The notes below the pieces were generated by a model. The model did no database searches and was not told the origin of the DNA. It worked only from the letters and a program-made list of their open reading frames with translations. The position numbers and the translations under genes were made by a program. From Streptomyces camponoticapitis (GTDB lineage: Bacteria; Actinomycetota; Actinomycetes; Streptomycetales; Streptomycetaceae), in NCBI RefSeq assembly GCF_014646115.1, contig NZ_BMMV01000006.1:124001-188000 (forward strand): a stretch of DNA of 64,000 bases. Direction: 5' to 3'. This document shows, in pieces, positions 18,254-27,226 of the stretch; positions within the stretch are counted from its first letter, which is position 1, and each line of letters starts with the position of its first letter.

Positions 18254-18389
18254 GGGCTCGGCGCAACGCGGGCGGCAGCGCACCCGCACCACACCGCCCG
18301 CGCCGCCTGCGTCCAAGTCGGCCGCCGATGCGGAATGCTGACGGCATGACGGCCTGATGGCGGGACGGACCGAGGCGAGGAGCGGTGTG

Positions 18390-19589
18390 GTGCGGGAGAC
18401 GGACGTGATCGTCGTCGGTGCGGGCGCGGCCGGTCTCTCCCTCGCGTACCGGCTCCGCACCCCTCCTCCCGGACACCCGGTCCCCGCCGTGACCCTGGTC
18501 GACGCCCCTGCCGGCCCCTTGAGGCCGCCCGAGCGGACCTGGTGCTTCTGGGAGGCCTCCCCCGGGGATTTCGACAGCGCGCTGACCGCCTCCTGGGACT
18601 CACTGCGGGTACGCGGGCGGGACGGTGCGGCGACCGTCGGGCGGCCCGCCCCGTTCCGCTACAAGATGCTGCGGTCCGGCTCCTTCGAAGCCCTGCTGGC
18701 GGAGCGGATGGACGGGCCCGGTGCGCCGCGCCGGGTGGTGGCCCGCGTCGACGGGATCAGGGACGCGGCGTCCGGCCGCGGCGCCGAGGTGACGGGCGTC
18801 GCCGCCGACGGGAGTGAGCTGGCACTGCGGGCCCGCTGGGTGTTCGACTCGCGTCCGCCGCGCGTCCTGCCACCGGCGCGGACGACGCTGCTCCAGCACT
18901 TCCGCGGCTGGTTCGTCCGGACCGAGCGACCGGTGTTCGATCCCGCGACCGCCGATCTGATGGACTTCCGGACCCCGCAGCCCGTCCACGGACTGTCGTT
19001 CGGCTACGTCCTGCCGACGAGCGCCTACGAGGCCCTGGTCGAATACACCGAGTTCTCCCGCGCGGTGCTGGACGACGCGGGATACGCCCGGGCGCTCAGG
19101 CGGTACACCGAGCGGGTCCTGGGGCTCGGCCCGTTCGAGGTGACCGCGACCGAGCAGGGTGTCATCCCGATGACCGACGGCCGCTTTCCGCGGCGCGCGG
19201 GCCGTTCGGTGTTCCGGATCGGGACCGCCGGCGGTGCCACGCGCCCGTCGACCGGTTACACCTTCGCCGCCGTGCAGCGGCAGGCGCGGGCCGTCGCCGC
19301 CGCGTACCACGCCGGACGGGTGCCCGAGCCGCCGCCCGCCTACTCGGCGCGCGCCAGGGCCATGGACGCCGTTCTGCTGCGGGGGCTGGACAGCGGCCGG
19401 GTCGAGGGCGCCGAGTTCTTCGAAGGCCTGTTCCGGCGTGTGCCGATGGAGCGGCTGCTCCGTTTCCTTGACGGCGGCACCCGGCCGTACGAGGACTTCA
19501 CGATCGGCCTGCGCACCCCGGTCTGGCCGATGCTGCGCACCGTCGCGGAACTGCCGTGGCTGCTGAGACGACGGCCCGGGGCTCCATGA
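18390..19589 (+). CDS. crtY: Lycopene beta-cyclase CrtY
   Basis: This 399-residue flavoprotein closes the ends of lycopene to beta-ionone rings. The N-terminal dinucleotide-binding motif is VVGAGAAGLSLAYRL; the RTWCFWE segment and the later IPMTDGRFPRRAG and GTAGGATRPSTGYTF stretches match bacterial CrtY. GTG 18390 is chosen because GAGGAG ends 7 nt upstream; an ATG at 18357 lacks a ribosome-binding site. It is first in the crtY-crtT-crtU operon, which converges on crtI-crtB-crtV, the arrangement known for isorenieratene clusters. Confidence 0.88.
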   Translation: MRETDVIVVGAGAAGLSLAYRLRTPPPGHPVPAVTLVDAPAGPLRPPERTWCFWEASPGDFDSALTASWDSLRVRGRDGAATVGRPAPFRYKMLRSGSFEALLAERMDGPGAPRRVVARVDGIRDAASGRGAEVTGVAADGSELALRARWVFDSRPPRVLPPARTTLLQHFRGWFVRTERPVFDPATADLMDFRTPQPVHGLSFGYVLPTSAYEALVEYTEFSRAVLDDAGYARALRRYTERVLGLGPFEVTATEQGVIPMTDGRFPRRAGRSVFRIGTAGGATRPSTGYTFAAVQRQARAVAAAYHAGRVPEPPPAYSARARAMDAVLLRGLDSGRVEGAEFFEGLFRRVPMERLLRFLDGGTRPYEDFTIGLRTPVWPMLRTVAELPWLLRRRPGAP

Positions 19590-19657
19590 GACGCGGAGAA
19601 GCCGGCAAGACCGATGAGACCGACGAAACAGGTGGGACCGAAAGGAACGGCCGTCAG

Positions 19658-20371
19658 ATGACTCTCCTGCACGACGCGGAACTCTCCGCCGCCTTCGACC
19701 ACGCCGCGCTCGCCTACGACCGGCTGGTGGGCGTCAACCCCGGCTACCACGCACACCTCAGACGCTCCGCGCGGCGCCTGCGGCTGCCCCGTGGCGGCGC
19801 CGGGCTCCGGCTGCTCGATCTGGGGTGCGGGACCGGCGCGTCGACGGCCGCGCTGCTGACGGCCGCCCCCCACGCCGAGATCGTCGCGGTGGACGCCTCG
19901 GCCGGAATGCTGGAGCGAGCCGTCACCAAACCGTGGCCGGACGGCGTCTCGTTCGTCCACGCGTCCGTGGAACGGCTGGCGGAGGCGGGCGTCACCGGCC
20001 CGTTCGACGCGGTCTTCGCCGCGTACCTCTTCCGGAACGTCACCGACCCCGATCGCACACTCGCTCTCGTACGGTCCCTGCTGGCGCCGGGCGGCCGGAT
20101 CGGTGTGCACGAGTACGCGCTCGGTGGACGCGCCGTGGACCGCGCGGTCTGGACGGCCGTGTGCAGGGGCGTCGTCCTTCCCGCCGGGCGGCTGGCCGGT
20201 GACGCCGGTCTCTACCGTCATCTGTGGCGCAGCGTGGTCGAGTTCGACACCGCGCCGGCGTTCGCCGAACGGCTGCGCCGCGCCGGGTTCGCGGAGGTCC
20301 GGGTGCTGCCGATGCCGGGCTGGCAGACGGGTATCGCGCACACCTTCCTGGGCCGCCGGGGCTCGCGGTGA
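19658..20371 (+). CDS. crtT: Carotenoid-cluster methyltransferase CrtT
   Basis: A 237-residue class I methyltransferase with SAM motif I LDLGCGTGAST and the acidic VAVDASAGML strand. It sits between crtY and crtU, the place held by crtT in Streptomyces isorenieratene clusters; its exact substrate there is not settled. ATG 19658 (after AAAGGA) is preferred over ATG 19586, which overlaps the crtY stop, because the intervening 24 codons include AGA, AGG, ACA and GGA, which this genome avoids in coding DNA. Confidence 0.82.
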   Translation: MTLLHDAELSAAFDHAALAYDRLVGVNPGYHAHLRRSARRLRLPRGGAGLRLLDLGCGTGASTAALLTAAPHAEIVAVDASAGMLERAVTKPWPDGVSFVHASVERLAEAGVTGPFDAVFAAYLFRNVTDPDRTLALVRSLLAPGGRIGVHEYALGGRAVDRAVWTAVCRGVVLPAGRLAGDAGLYRHLWRSVVEFDTAPAFAERLRRAGFAEVRVLPMPGWQTGIAHTFLGRRGSR

Positions 20372-21942
20372 CCGCCCGGCGCCGGACAGGCCGAAGCGAC
20401 GGCCGGACCGTCCCGCGCCGGGGCCGGGACCGCCGTGCTCGGGTGATCCGGCCGGCGCCGGGGCGGGACCGGTTCGCCGGTGACGCGCCTGATGTCGCGG
20501 TCGTGGGGGGCGGTATCGCCGGGCTCGCCGCCGCGACCGCGCTCGCGGAGCGCGGTGCGGGCGTCACGGTGTACGAGCGGGAGCCGGGCCTCGGTGGGCG
20601 TCTGACCGGGTGGCCCGTCACGCTCGCCGACGGTTCGGCGGCCACCATGAGCCGGGGCTTTCATGCCTTCTTCCGGCAGTACTACAACCTCCGGGGCCTG
20701 CTCCGGCGTGCCGACCCCGGCCTCGGGACGCTGACCGGGCTGCCCGACTATCCGCTGCGGCACAGCGGAGGCGCGTACGACAGTTTCGCCCGCGTCCCCC
20801 GCACGCCGCCGTGGAGCGCCCTGGGATTCGTCGGGCTCAGCCCCACGTTCGGCTGGCGGGATCTCGGCCGGATGGATCCGAGGGCCGCGCTGCCGCTGCT
20901 CGACGTACGGGTGCCTGAGGTCTACGAGGAGTTGGACAAGGTCAGCGCCCAGGAATTCCTGGCCGGGATCGGGTTCCCGGAGGCGGCGCGGCATCTGGCG
21001 TTCGAGGTGTTCTCCCGCAGCTTCTTCTCCGATCCCGCCGAACTATCCGCGGCCGAGCTGGTGTTGATGTTCCACATCTACTTCCTGGGATCGAGCGAGG
21101 GCCTGCTCTTCGACGTACCGGACGAGCCCTTCCCCAGCGCCCTGTGGGAGCCGCTGGGCTCGTATCTCACGGGCCACGGCGTCGAGTTGCGCACCGGAAC
21201 GCCGGTGGACGCCGTGGTACCGGCGGCCGGCGGTGGACTGACGGTGACGGCGGAGGGGCGGCCACGGCGGTACGACGCGGTGGTGCTCGCCCTGGACAGC
21301 GGCGGGCTGCGTCAAGTGGTCGCGGATTCCCCCCGGTTGTGCGACGCGGCGTGGCGGGGGCGGATCGGACGGTTGCGGGAGGCCCCGCCGTTCCTGGTGT
21401 CGCGTCTGTGGCTGGACCGCCCGGTGGCCGCCGACCGGCCCGGCTTCCTGGGCACCAGCGGATTCGGCGGGCTCGACAACGTGAGCGTGCTGGACCGTTG
21501 GGAGGGCGAGGCGGCGCGATGGGCGAGCCGGACCGGCGGCTCGGTGATCGAGCTGCACGCGTACGCCGTAGCCCCCGGCGCCGAACGGACCCTCCAACAG
21601 CGGCTGCTGGTCGATCAGTTGCACCGGGTGTACCCGGAGACGCGGGACGCGCGGACCGTCGACGCGCGGCACGAATGGCGGTCGGACTGTCCGCTGTTCC
21701 CGGTGGGCGGTTACCGCGACCGGCCCACCGTACGCACTCCGGACCCGGCTGTCGTGGTGGCGGGCGACCTCGTCCGTACGGATCTGCCGGTGGCGCTCAT
21801 GGAACGCGCCGCGACCACGGGCTTCCTGGCCGCCAACGCGCTTCTGGAGCGGTGGGGCGTACGCGGTCAGACGCTGTGGACCGTACCGGACAGGGGACGG
21901 TCGGCCGGGCTGCGCGCGCTCGTACGGCTGGCCCGGCGCTGA
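20368..21942 (+). CDS. crtU: Carotene desaturase/methyltransferase CrtU (isorenieratene synthase type)
   Basis: A 524-residue FAD protein that in this pathway aromatises the rings of beta-carotene to isorenieratene. The FAD-binding motif GGGIAGLAAATALAERG is followed by the GGR loop in REPGLGGRLTGW. The protein lacks the N-terminal membrane features of CrtI and has the SRGFHAFFRQYYNLR segment typical of CrtU-like proteins. Its GTG start overlaps the crtT stop (GTGA). The basic ~30-residue N-terminal extension before the FAD motif is unusual and may be shorter in reality. Confidence 0.85.
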   Translation: MTARRRTGRSDGRTVPRRGRDRRARVIRPAPGRDRFAGDAPDVAVVGGGIAGLAAATALAERGAGVTVYEREPGLGGRLTGWPVTLADGSAATMSRGFHAFFRQYYNLRGLLRRADPGLGTLTGLPDYPLRHSGGAYDSFARVPRTPPWSALGFVGLSPTFGWRDLGRMDPRAALPLLDVRVPEVYEELDKVSAQEFLAGIGFPEAARHLAFEVFSRSFFSDPAELSAAELVLMFHIYFLGSSEGLLFDVPDEPFPSALWEPLGSYLTGHGVELRTGTPVDAVVPAAGGGLTVTAEGRPRRYDAVVLALDSGGLRQVVADSPRLCDAAWRGRIGRLREAPPFLVSRLWLDRPVAADRPGFLGTSGFGGLDNVSVLDRWEGEAARWASRTGGSVIELHAYAVAPGAERTLQQRLLVDQLHRVYPETRDARTVDARHEWRSDCPLFPVGGYRDRPTVRTPDPAVVVAGDLVRTDLPVALMERAATTGFLAANALLERWGVRGQTLWTVPDRGRSAGLRALVRLARR

Positions 21943-21973
21943 CCCGCGCGGCGGCAGCCGGCCCCGGTCCCGG

Positions 21974-22423
21974 TCATCCGCCGTACCGCGCGCACTCGCT
22001 GTTGTCGCCGCCGCTGCGGCAGCCCACCGGTCCGGTCGGTGCGGGGACAGGGCGATTCCGCTCGTCCTCATGGGCCTGGAGGGCGGCTCCGGCGAAGAAG
22101 GCGCAGGCGATGAGCATGGCCATGGCGCCCTGGCTCACCGCGGTCACGGTCGCTCGCGCGCGGGACGCGACGACGGCGGCCAGGAACGCCACGAGGCCGA
22201 CTCCGCCAAGGGCGGGCAGATAACGCCAGAGGGATGCCGCCTCGACGCTGGCGGCCGGGTCGAGATCGAAATGGTCGAAGAAGGGCCACAGAACGACGAT
22301 CACGGCGACGGCGACCAGCTCGACGAACATGAGTGCGCAGGAGGCTCCCACGTCGGGGCCTCGCTCCGGGCGGGGCTTCACCGGGGCGTCGAAGGCCGGG
22401 GGCGCGATGGGCGGCTCGCTCAT
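21974..22423 (-). CDS. Small membrane protein, 149 residues
   Basis: No family recognised. Three hydrophobic segments are visible: LMFVELVAVAVIVVLWPF, LPALGGVGLVAFLAAVVA and VSQGAMAMLIACAFFAGAAL, after a proline-rich cytosolic head. The C-terminal tail has two Cys residues and ends ECARYGG. It lies convergent with crtU and between the two carotenoid operons; the position does not show a pathway role. ATG 22423 is chosen although no ribosome-binding site is evident. Confidence 0.6.
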   Translation of the reverse strand: MSEPPIAPPAFDAPVKPRPERGPDVGASCALMFVELVAVAVIVVLWPFFDHFDLDPAASVEAASLWRYLPALGGVGLVAFLAAVVASRARATVTAVSQGAMAMLIACAFFAGAALQAHEDERNRPVPAPTGPVGCRSGGDNSECARYGG

Positions 22424-22924
22424 GTCGAACACACTGCCGGTCGGCGCGGCGCGCGGGCATGAGTACGGATACCTAGAGCCCGGCGCTGTCGCCGCCGGGG
22501 GGGAAACGCTCCCTGCTCCGGACCGGGCGCTCCGGCCCGAGCCGAGGGACAGCTCCTGCGGGCTGTCCCGTCATCCCGGTGGTTCAGCGCGCTGCGTCGG
22601 AGGCCGTGTGTCGCAAGGCGGAAGGTCGTCCTCCTGGGCGTATTCGGGCGATCCGACACCGCAGCGAGGTGCCGTAGCTGTTGTCGCGCGCCCGCCGGGG
22701 ACGACGGGACAGCCCGCAGGGCGTGTCTCAGAAGTCCCGTCCGGCCCACGGCGTCCGGCACGCACGCTCTCCCCGTAGCCCTTCGGGCACGGGAGGCGCC
22801 CCCGCGTTGTCGAAAGTCGCCCGGGTACGCCCGGTACGAGAGCGGTGCTCCGCCTTGCGATCGCACGCATCAGCCGCCGCGAGCCCCGCCCCGCGGGCGG
22901 ACGACGCTACTTCGGAAGGACGCC
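22424..22924. other. Intergenic region between the carotenoid operons with inverted-repeat structures
   Basis: No believable coding frame across about 500 bp. It holds an 8-bp local hairpin (GGGACAGC/GCTGTCCC, 22547-22570), a long-range 18-bp perfect inverted repeat (22555-22572 with 22703-22720) and a 209-bp stretch with imperfect terminal inverted repeats that ends at the crtV stop codon. Confidence 0.55.
22555..22720. repeat. 18-bp perfect inverted repeat pair
   Basis: CCTGCGGGCTGTCCCGTC at 22555-22572 is exactly complementary to 22703-22720. One mismatch further in, four more bases pair (TCCC/GGGA). The arms enclose about 130 nt, so an RNA across the site could form a long stem, or the arms may be mobile-element relics. 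Confidence 0.6.
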
Positions 22925-22926
22925 CT
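22718..22926. mobile_element. Possible MITE-like or IS-remnant element
   Basis: The left end AGGGCGTGTCTCAGAAGT and the inverted right end AGGGCGTCCTTCCGAAGT agree at 14 of 18 positions. The flanks are AGCCCGC (22711-22717) and AGCCCGG (22927-22933), a near-perfect direct repeat that could be a target duplication. The element has no transposase frame and abuts the stop codon of crtV. Identification rests on end structure only. Confidence 0.35.
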
Positions 22927-23962
22927 AGCCCGGAAAGCGGCCCGTGCCGCGGAGGTGCCAGCGGCGTTCCGCGTACGCGAGGTCGTCGCGCCACAGGCGC
23001 CCGGCCACCGCGCGCATCAGGGGGCGCAGAGCGGGGGCGGCGGCGCGGGCGGCGGCGAAGCCAGGTCGGTCGGAGGCGGCGACGACCGCCTCCACGACGG
23101 CGGTTCGGGGCCGACCGCGGTCGTCGAGGCCGAGGGGGGTGGCATGGGTCTCCACGACGGAGCCGCGGCCCTCGCCCTCCGTGATGCGCATGACGACCGT
23201 GCGCGGCTCCGGCGCCGTGAAGACGGCGCGCACGGGCACCACGGCCCGCCCGGCGACTTTGAAGGAGACGTCGACGGCGAAGCCGTCACCCGCGTCGGAG
23301 CCGTCGTCGCCATGCCCCTCCCCGCCTCCCTCCGGGGTCGACAGGACCGTGAGATCCACGAAGGAGTACGGGTGCAGCCAGGCTCCGTGCCAGGGGTCCA
23401 GCCGGTTGGCCACCACGTCCTCGGGCTCGCACACACCGAAGCCGGTGTAGACCGCGTCGACGGATCCGGCCGCCTCGGGCCGGGCCGGAACGACCGGCCG
23501 GTCCAACGGCCTCTCGCCGCCCGGCCCATCCAGCCGTACCCAGGCCAACACCCCGTCGTCGTGGGCCGGGTAGGGCTCCCAGCCCGCGAACGGGCCGCCG
23601 TCCAGGGCGAGTCCGTGCCAGTGGCAGATGAGCGTGCCGCAGTGCACCCGGCTGTCCTTGAGGGGCGCGCCGAGGTGCGGACAGGCACCCGGGCCCGCCA
23701 CCAGCTTCCCCGACTCGTCGCGCCACAGGACCAGTTCGACGCCGGCGACGGTCCGTCCCAGCGGCCGGCCGGGGCGTACGTCGCGGGCCGCTCCGACGAC
23801 GTACCAGTTGCCGGACGGCCGGGCGAGCGCCCGCCGCAACGCGTCGGCGATGACGCCCGGCCGCGCCTCCCGCCAACTGGGCTTCTGATGCGCCCAGTTG
23901 ACGGCACGCCGGCGCAGCTTCAGCGGGTACCGCCTCCGGCCGCGCATGGGTCGATCGCTCAC
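22925..23962 (-). CDS. crtV: Rieske-type (2Fe-2S) protein of the carotenoid cluster
   Basis: A 345-residue protein with a Rieske cluster motif CPHLG...CHWHG (two Cys, two His) near residues 93-117, followed by a C-terminal DUF5914-like domain ([20 protein letters not shown]). The GTG start overlaps the crtB stop (GTGA) and has GAGGAGGTGG upstream. By position it corresponds to the gene often named crtV at the end of crtE-I-B-V in Streptomyces; the symbol is given on that basis and the reaction is not established. An oxygenase or electron-transfer step in carotenoid tailoring is plausible. The stop codon lies at the edge of a possible inserted element. Confidence 0.7.
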   Translation of the reverse strand: MSDRPMRGRRRYPLKLRRRAVNWAHQKPSWREARPGVIADALRRALARPSGNWYVVGAARDVRPGRPLGRTVAGVELVLWRDESGKLVAGPGACPHLGAPLKDSRVHCGTLICHWHGLALDGGPFAGWEPYPAHDDGVLAWVRLDGPGGERPLDRPVVPARPEAAGSVDAVYTGFGVCEPEDVVANRLDPWHGAWLHPYSFVDLTVLSTPEGGGEGHGDDGSDAGDGFAVDVSFKVAGRAVVPVRAVFTAPEPRTVVMRITEGEGRGSVVETHATPLGLDDRGRPRTAVVEAVVAASDRPGFAAARAAAPALRPLMRAVAGRLWRDDLAYAERRWHLRGTGRFPG

Positions 23963-24981
23963 GCCACCTCCTCGTGCACGGCGCCCCGACGCGCCCGCGC
24001 CGGTCGTGCGCCGATGGGTCCGGCCGGCGTGCCGGGCACCCGCGCGGCGGCCCTCGTCCGCGCCGCCGCCACCCGTACGAGCCCGTCGACGGCCACGGCT
24101 GCCCGCCGTCGGCGCGGCACGACGGCACGGCGGTGCAGTACGGCGTACCCGTCGTCGGCGACGGCGTCGAGGATCCCGCCGTACAGGACGAACGCCGCGC
24201 GGATGCAGGGCCGCGACAGCGGGTCGAGCATGGCGAGCCCCGGCGCGGCCTGCCGGTAGACCCCTCGGGTCAGGGCGACGGCGGCCTTCACCGCGGCGGT
24301 GATCCGCGGGTCATGGGCGCCGGTGGTACGGCTCCACTTCAGCAGCTCGCGGTCGACTCCGTGGGCGGCGAGCAGATCCGCGGGGAGATAGATCCGCCCG
24401 CGGTCGAGGTCTTCGCCGACGTCCCTGACGAAGTTGGTCAGCTGGAAGGCGACACCCAGTGCGGCGGCGGGCGGGGCGGCTTCTTCGCGGGGGACGACGG
24501 TGCCGAGCACGGGCAGCATCTGGAGGCCGATCACGGCGGCCGAGCCGTACATGTAGCGGTACAGATCGTCGTAGGTGGCGTAGTCCGTGACCGTCAGGTC
24601 ACTGCGCATGGAGGCCATGAAGGCGGTGAACAGCCGGTGGTCGATTCCGTAGCTCGCCGCGGTGTGGGCGAGCGCCCTGACGACCGGTTCACGACTGCGG
24701 CCGGAGCGCAGCCCGTCCGCCAACCGCGCCTGGAGGGCGTCCAGTTGGCCCGCCCGCTCGGCGGTGGTCGTCGCCGGGTGTTTGAGGTCGTCGACGATGT
24801 CGTCGGCCCAGCGGGCGAAGCCGTAGAGGGCGTGCACGGCGGGCCGGCGTTCGACGGGCATCAGGCGGGTGGCGAGGAAGTAGGTCTTGCCGTGGCGGGC
24901 GTTGAGCCGGCGGCAGCCGGCGTACGCGGCGCGCAGACAGGGGTCGGCGATGCCGGCGGCGTCGAGTTCGCGCTCGGTCAT
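23959..24981 (-). CDS. crtB: Phytoene synthase CrtB
   Basis: This 340-residue prenyl transferase condenses two geranylgeranyl diphosphates to phytoene at the membrane surface. Both aspartate-rich motifs are present: [10 protein letters not shown] (near residue 60) and [18 protein letters not shown] (near 180), with the [10 protein letters not shown] start motif. ATG 24981 overlaps the crtI stop (ATGA). A basic Arg/Ala-rich tail ends the protein. The substrate must come from a geranylgeranyl diphosphate synthase that is not in this window. Confidence 0.93.
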   Translation of the reverse strand: MTERELDAAGIADPCLRAAYAGCRRLNARHGKTYFLATRLMPVERRPAVHALYGFARWADDIVDDLKHPATTTAERAGQLDALQARLADGLRSGRSREPVVRALAHTAASYGIDHRLFTAFMASMRSDLTVTDYATYDDLYRYMYGSAAVIGLQMLPVLGTVVPREEAAPPAAALGVAFQLTNFVRDVGEDLDRGRIYLPADLLAAHGVDRELLKWSRTTGAHDPRITAAVKAAVALTRGVYRQAAPGLAMLDPLSRPCIRAAFVLYGGILDAVADDGYAVLHRRAVVPRRRRAAVAVDGLVRVAAARTRAAARVPGTPAGPIGARPARARRGAVHEEVA

Positions 24982-26552
24982 GGGCGCCGTCCTTTCATTG
25001 CGCGGACGGTCCCCCGGCCACCGGTGCCGGTGCCTGTGACGCGGGCGGCGGCGAGCTTGCCGGAGATCAGGACGGTGGGCACGCCGACTCCGGGCGTGGT
25101 GCCGCAGCCGGCGAGCACGGCGTTCGTGGTGCCGCGCACCAGGTTGCGCGGGCGGAAGGGGCCGGTCTGCGCGAACGTGTGGGCGGCGGAGAAGGGCGTG
25201 CCCGCCGCGTGTCCTTGAGCGGCCCAGTCGGCGGGTGTGACCAGGCACTCCTCCTCGATGGCGGCGCCGAGTCCGTCCAGTCCGCGCCGTTCGAGCTCGG
25301 CGAGCAGGCTGTCTCGGTAGCGCGGACCGAGGTCCGCCCACTCCGTGACACCGGGCCCGATACGGGTGTTGGGGCAGGGCGCCAGGATGTAGTGGAGATG
25401 ACGGCCCGGCGGGGCGAGGGACGGGTCGGTGGCGGTGGGGCGGGTGATGAGCAGTGAGGGGTCGCTCATGAGGCTCCCGGTGTGGGTCAGTTCCCTGAAT
25501 GTGCCCTTCCACGCCCGCCCGAACGAGATGGTGTGGTGGCCGAGCGCCGGCCAGGTGCGGTCGGTGCCCGCGTGCAGGACCACGGCGGACGGTGAGAACC
25601 GCAGCGGGACCGTACGGTACGGCCGTCTGCCGAGCAGGCGATAGGTGACGGGCAGGTCGGGTGTGAGGACGACCGCGTCGCAGGGGATGCGTACCTGGTC
25701 GTCGCCCCGGCCGGTGATGACGGCCGTGATCCGGTCACCTGATCCCGTGTCGGATCCGGCTCCCGCGCCGCCGCCCGACCGTTCCAGGCGCGTGACGTCG
25801 TGGCCGTAACGGAAGTCGGCGCCCGCGTCGGCCGCGGCCTCCGCCATGGCCCGGGGCAGGGCGTGCATGCCCCCACGGGGGAAGTAGACCCCGGCGACGG
25901 TGTCCATGTAGGCGATGACGGCGTACGCGGCCAGGGCCTTGGCGGGCGGGACTCCGGCGTACAGGGCCTGGAAGGAGAAGATGCGGCGCAGGCGTTCGTC
26001 CGCGAGGAACGACCCGACGCGGGCGTCCAGACGGCCGAAGCCGCCGAGTGCCCCGAGCCGTACGAGGTCGGGGTGGAGCAGTCGCAGCGGCGAGTCGAAG
26101 TTGGCGTCGATGAAACGCCGCATCTGTACGGCGTACAGCTTCTCCAGCCAGCCGCGCAAACGACGGTAGCCGTCCGCCTCACGGGCGCCCGCGAAGCGTT
26201 CGACCTCGGCCGCCATCGCGTCGGCGCCGGTGTGGACGTCGAGCGCGCTGCCGTCGGCGAAGCGCGCCCGGTAGGCCGGGTGCAGGGGGATGAGGTCGAG
26301 CCGCTCGGCGAGCTTGTCGCCGACGGCGGCGAACGCTTCCTCCACGAGGTCGGGCATGGTGAGGACGGTGGGGCCGGTGTCGATCCGGTAGCCGCCGCGT
26401 TCGAGATGCCCGGCACGGCCGCCGGGCACGGTGCCGCGTTCGACGACGGTGACGGCGCGTCCGGCGCCGAGAAGGTGCAGGGCGGCGGAGAGCCCGGCGA
26501 GCCCGGCGCCGACCACGACGACATGGTCGGTCGGTCCGTCGACTGTCTTCAT
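24978..26552 (-). CDS. crtI: Phytoene desaturase CrtI
   Basis: A 524-residue FAD enzyme that desaturates phytoene to lycopene. The FAD motif [20 protein letters not shown] is followed by [20 protein letters not shown], typical of CrtI, and the C-terminal bacterial desaturase signature region reads [23 protein letters not shown]. It is the first visible gene of crtI-crtB-crtV. In related clusters crtE comes immediately before crtI; here only a short non-coding-like stretch is found. Confidence 0.93.
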   Translation of the reverse strand: MKTVDGPTDHVVVVGAGLAGLSAALHLLGAGRAVTVVERGTVPGGRAGHLERGGYRIDTGPTVLTMPDLVEEAFAAVGDKLAERLDLIPLHPAYRARFADGSALDVHTGADAMAAEVERFAGAREADGYRRLRGWLEKLYAVQMRRFIDANFDSPLRLLHPDLVRLGALGGFGRLDARVGSFLADERLRRIFSFQALYAGVPPAKALAAYAVIAYMDTVAGVYFPRGGMHALPRAMAEAAADAGADFRYGHDVTRLERSGGGAGAGSDTGSGDRITAVITGRGDDQVRIPCDAVVLTPDLPVTYRLLGRRPYRTVPLRFSPSAVVLHAGTDRTWPALGHHTISFGRAWKGTFRELTHTGSLMSDPSLLITRPTATDPSLAPPGRHLHYILAPCPNTRIGPGVTEWADLGPRYRDSLLAELERRGLDGLGAAIEEECLVTPADWAAQGHAAGTPFSAAHTFAQTGPFRPRNLVRGTTNAVLAGCGTTPGVGVPTVLISGKLAAARVTGTGTGGRGTVRAMKGRRP

Positions 26553-27226
26553 CGGCCACTCCCCCGGCCGGCGAGGGGTGGTGCGCCGTGGGCGACGGGG
26601 CGGTGGGCGCGGGCCAGGTCGCCCGGGTCGGTGTTCCCGCCCTGCGGGATCTCACCGCCGCCGGTGGTGCGGGTACGTCTCGGATCGCCGGGAACGACAG
26701 GCGGTTCGTCGCGTAGCCGGATTGCCTCCCCGGCGCGGTTCGCCGAGCGGAGCCCGTACACAGAATTGTTGACGCCCACGGTCCGCACCGATCTCGTGAG
26801 GGCTTCCGGCCGCGAGACACCCCGCTGTCCTCCGGAGGGTCGTGCCCCGGCCCCGTGTCTGCGCATCGCGTTTCCTCTCCTCGTGTCGGACGGCCGTGTT
26901 GACCGTTCATCGGATCGGACGGGGAGTTCGGACGCGCTGTCCCCGGCGAGCTCTGGTGGCGGGCCTCAGTCCACCACGGTCGTCGGCCGCACGTCTGTCA
27001 GCCGCGTCAAAGATGCGCCTCTTCGGGTGACACCGCACCGCTGAGCGTCCCCCGGGCGGGTGCCCTCCCGTCGCGCATCTCGCCGATACGGCGGCGAGCG
27101 CCGTCGGCGCGCCGTCGCGCGGCGCCGCCACGTCGTGGGCCTATAGATACCCCTGTAGACACTCCTGACGGCCCGAACGGACAGACCCGCGGGCACGAGT
27201 GACCACCGTTGAGCGGAAGGAGCTCC
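26553..27226. promoter_or_regulatory. Divergent region between crtI and phr
   Basis: This 674-bp stretch carries the promoters for crtI (minus) and the photolyase (plus). No polyprenyl synthase (crtE) or LitR/LitS gene is present. A 105-codon minus-strand frame (26549-26866) overlapping crtI uses AGA, GGA, AAT and TCT codons and matches no family, so it is not called. A 12-bp tandem repeat at 27144-27167 lies close to the phr start. Confidence 0.5.
27144..27167. repeat. 12-bp tandem repeat upstream of phr
   Basis: TAGATACCCCTG and TAGACACTCCTG are adjacent and agree at 10 of 12 positions. They lie 60-83 bp before the phr start in an AT-richer pocket, suggesting an activator or sigma-factor site for light-induced expression; that role is inferred. 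Confidence 0.4.

Noticed and set aside
26549..26866. 105-codon minus-strand frame overlapping crtI, considered as a crtE remnant
   Set aside because: It contains codons rare in this genome (AGA, AAT, TCT, CTA), shows no polyprenyl-synthase motif such as DDxxD, and matches no family I recognise.
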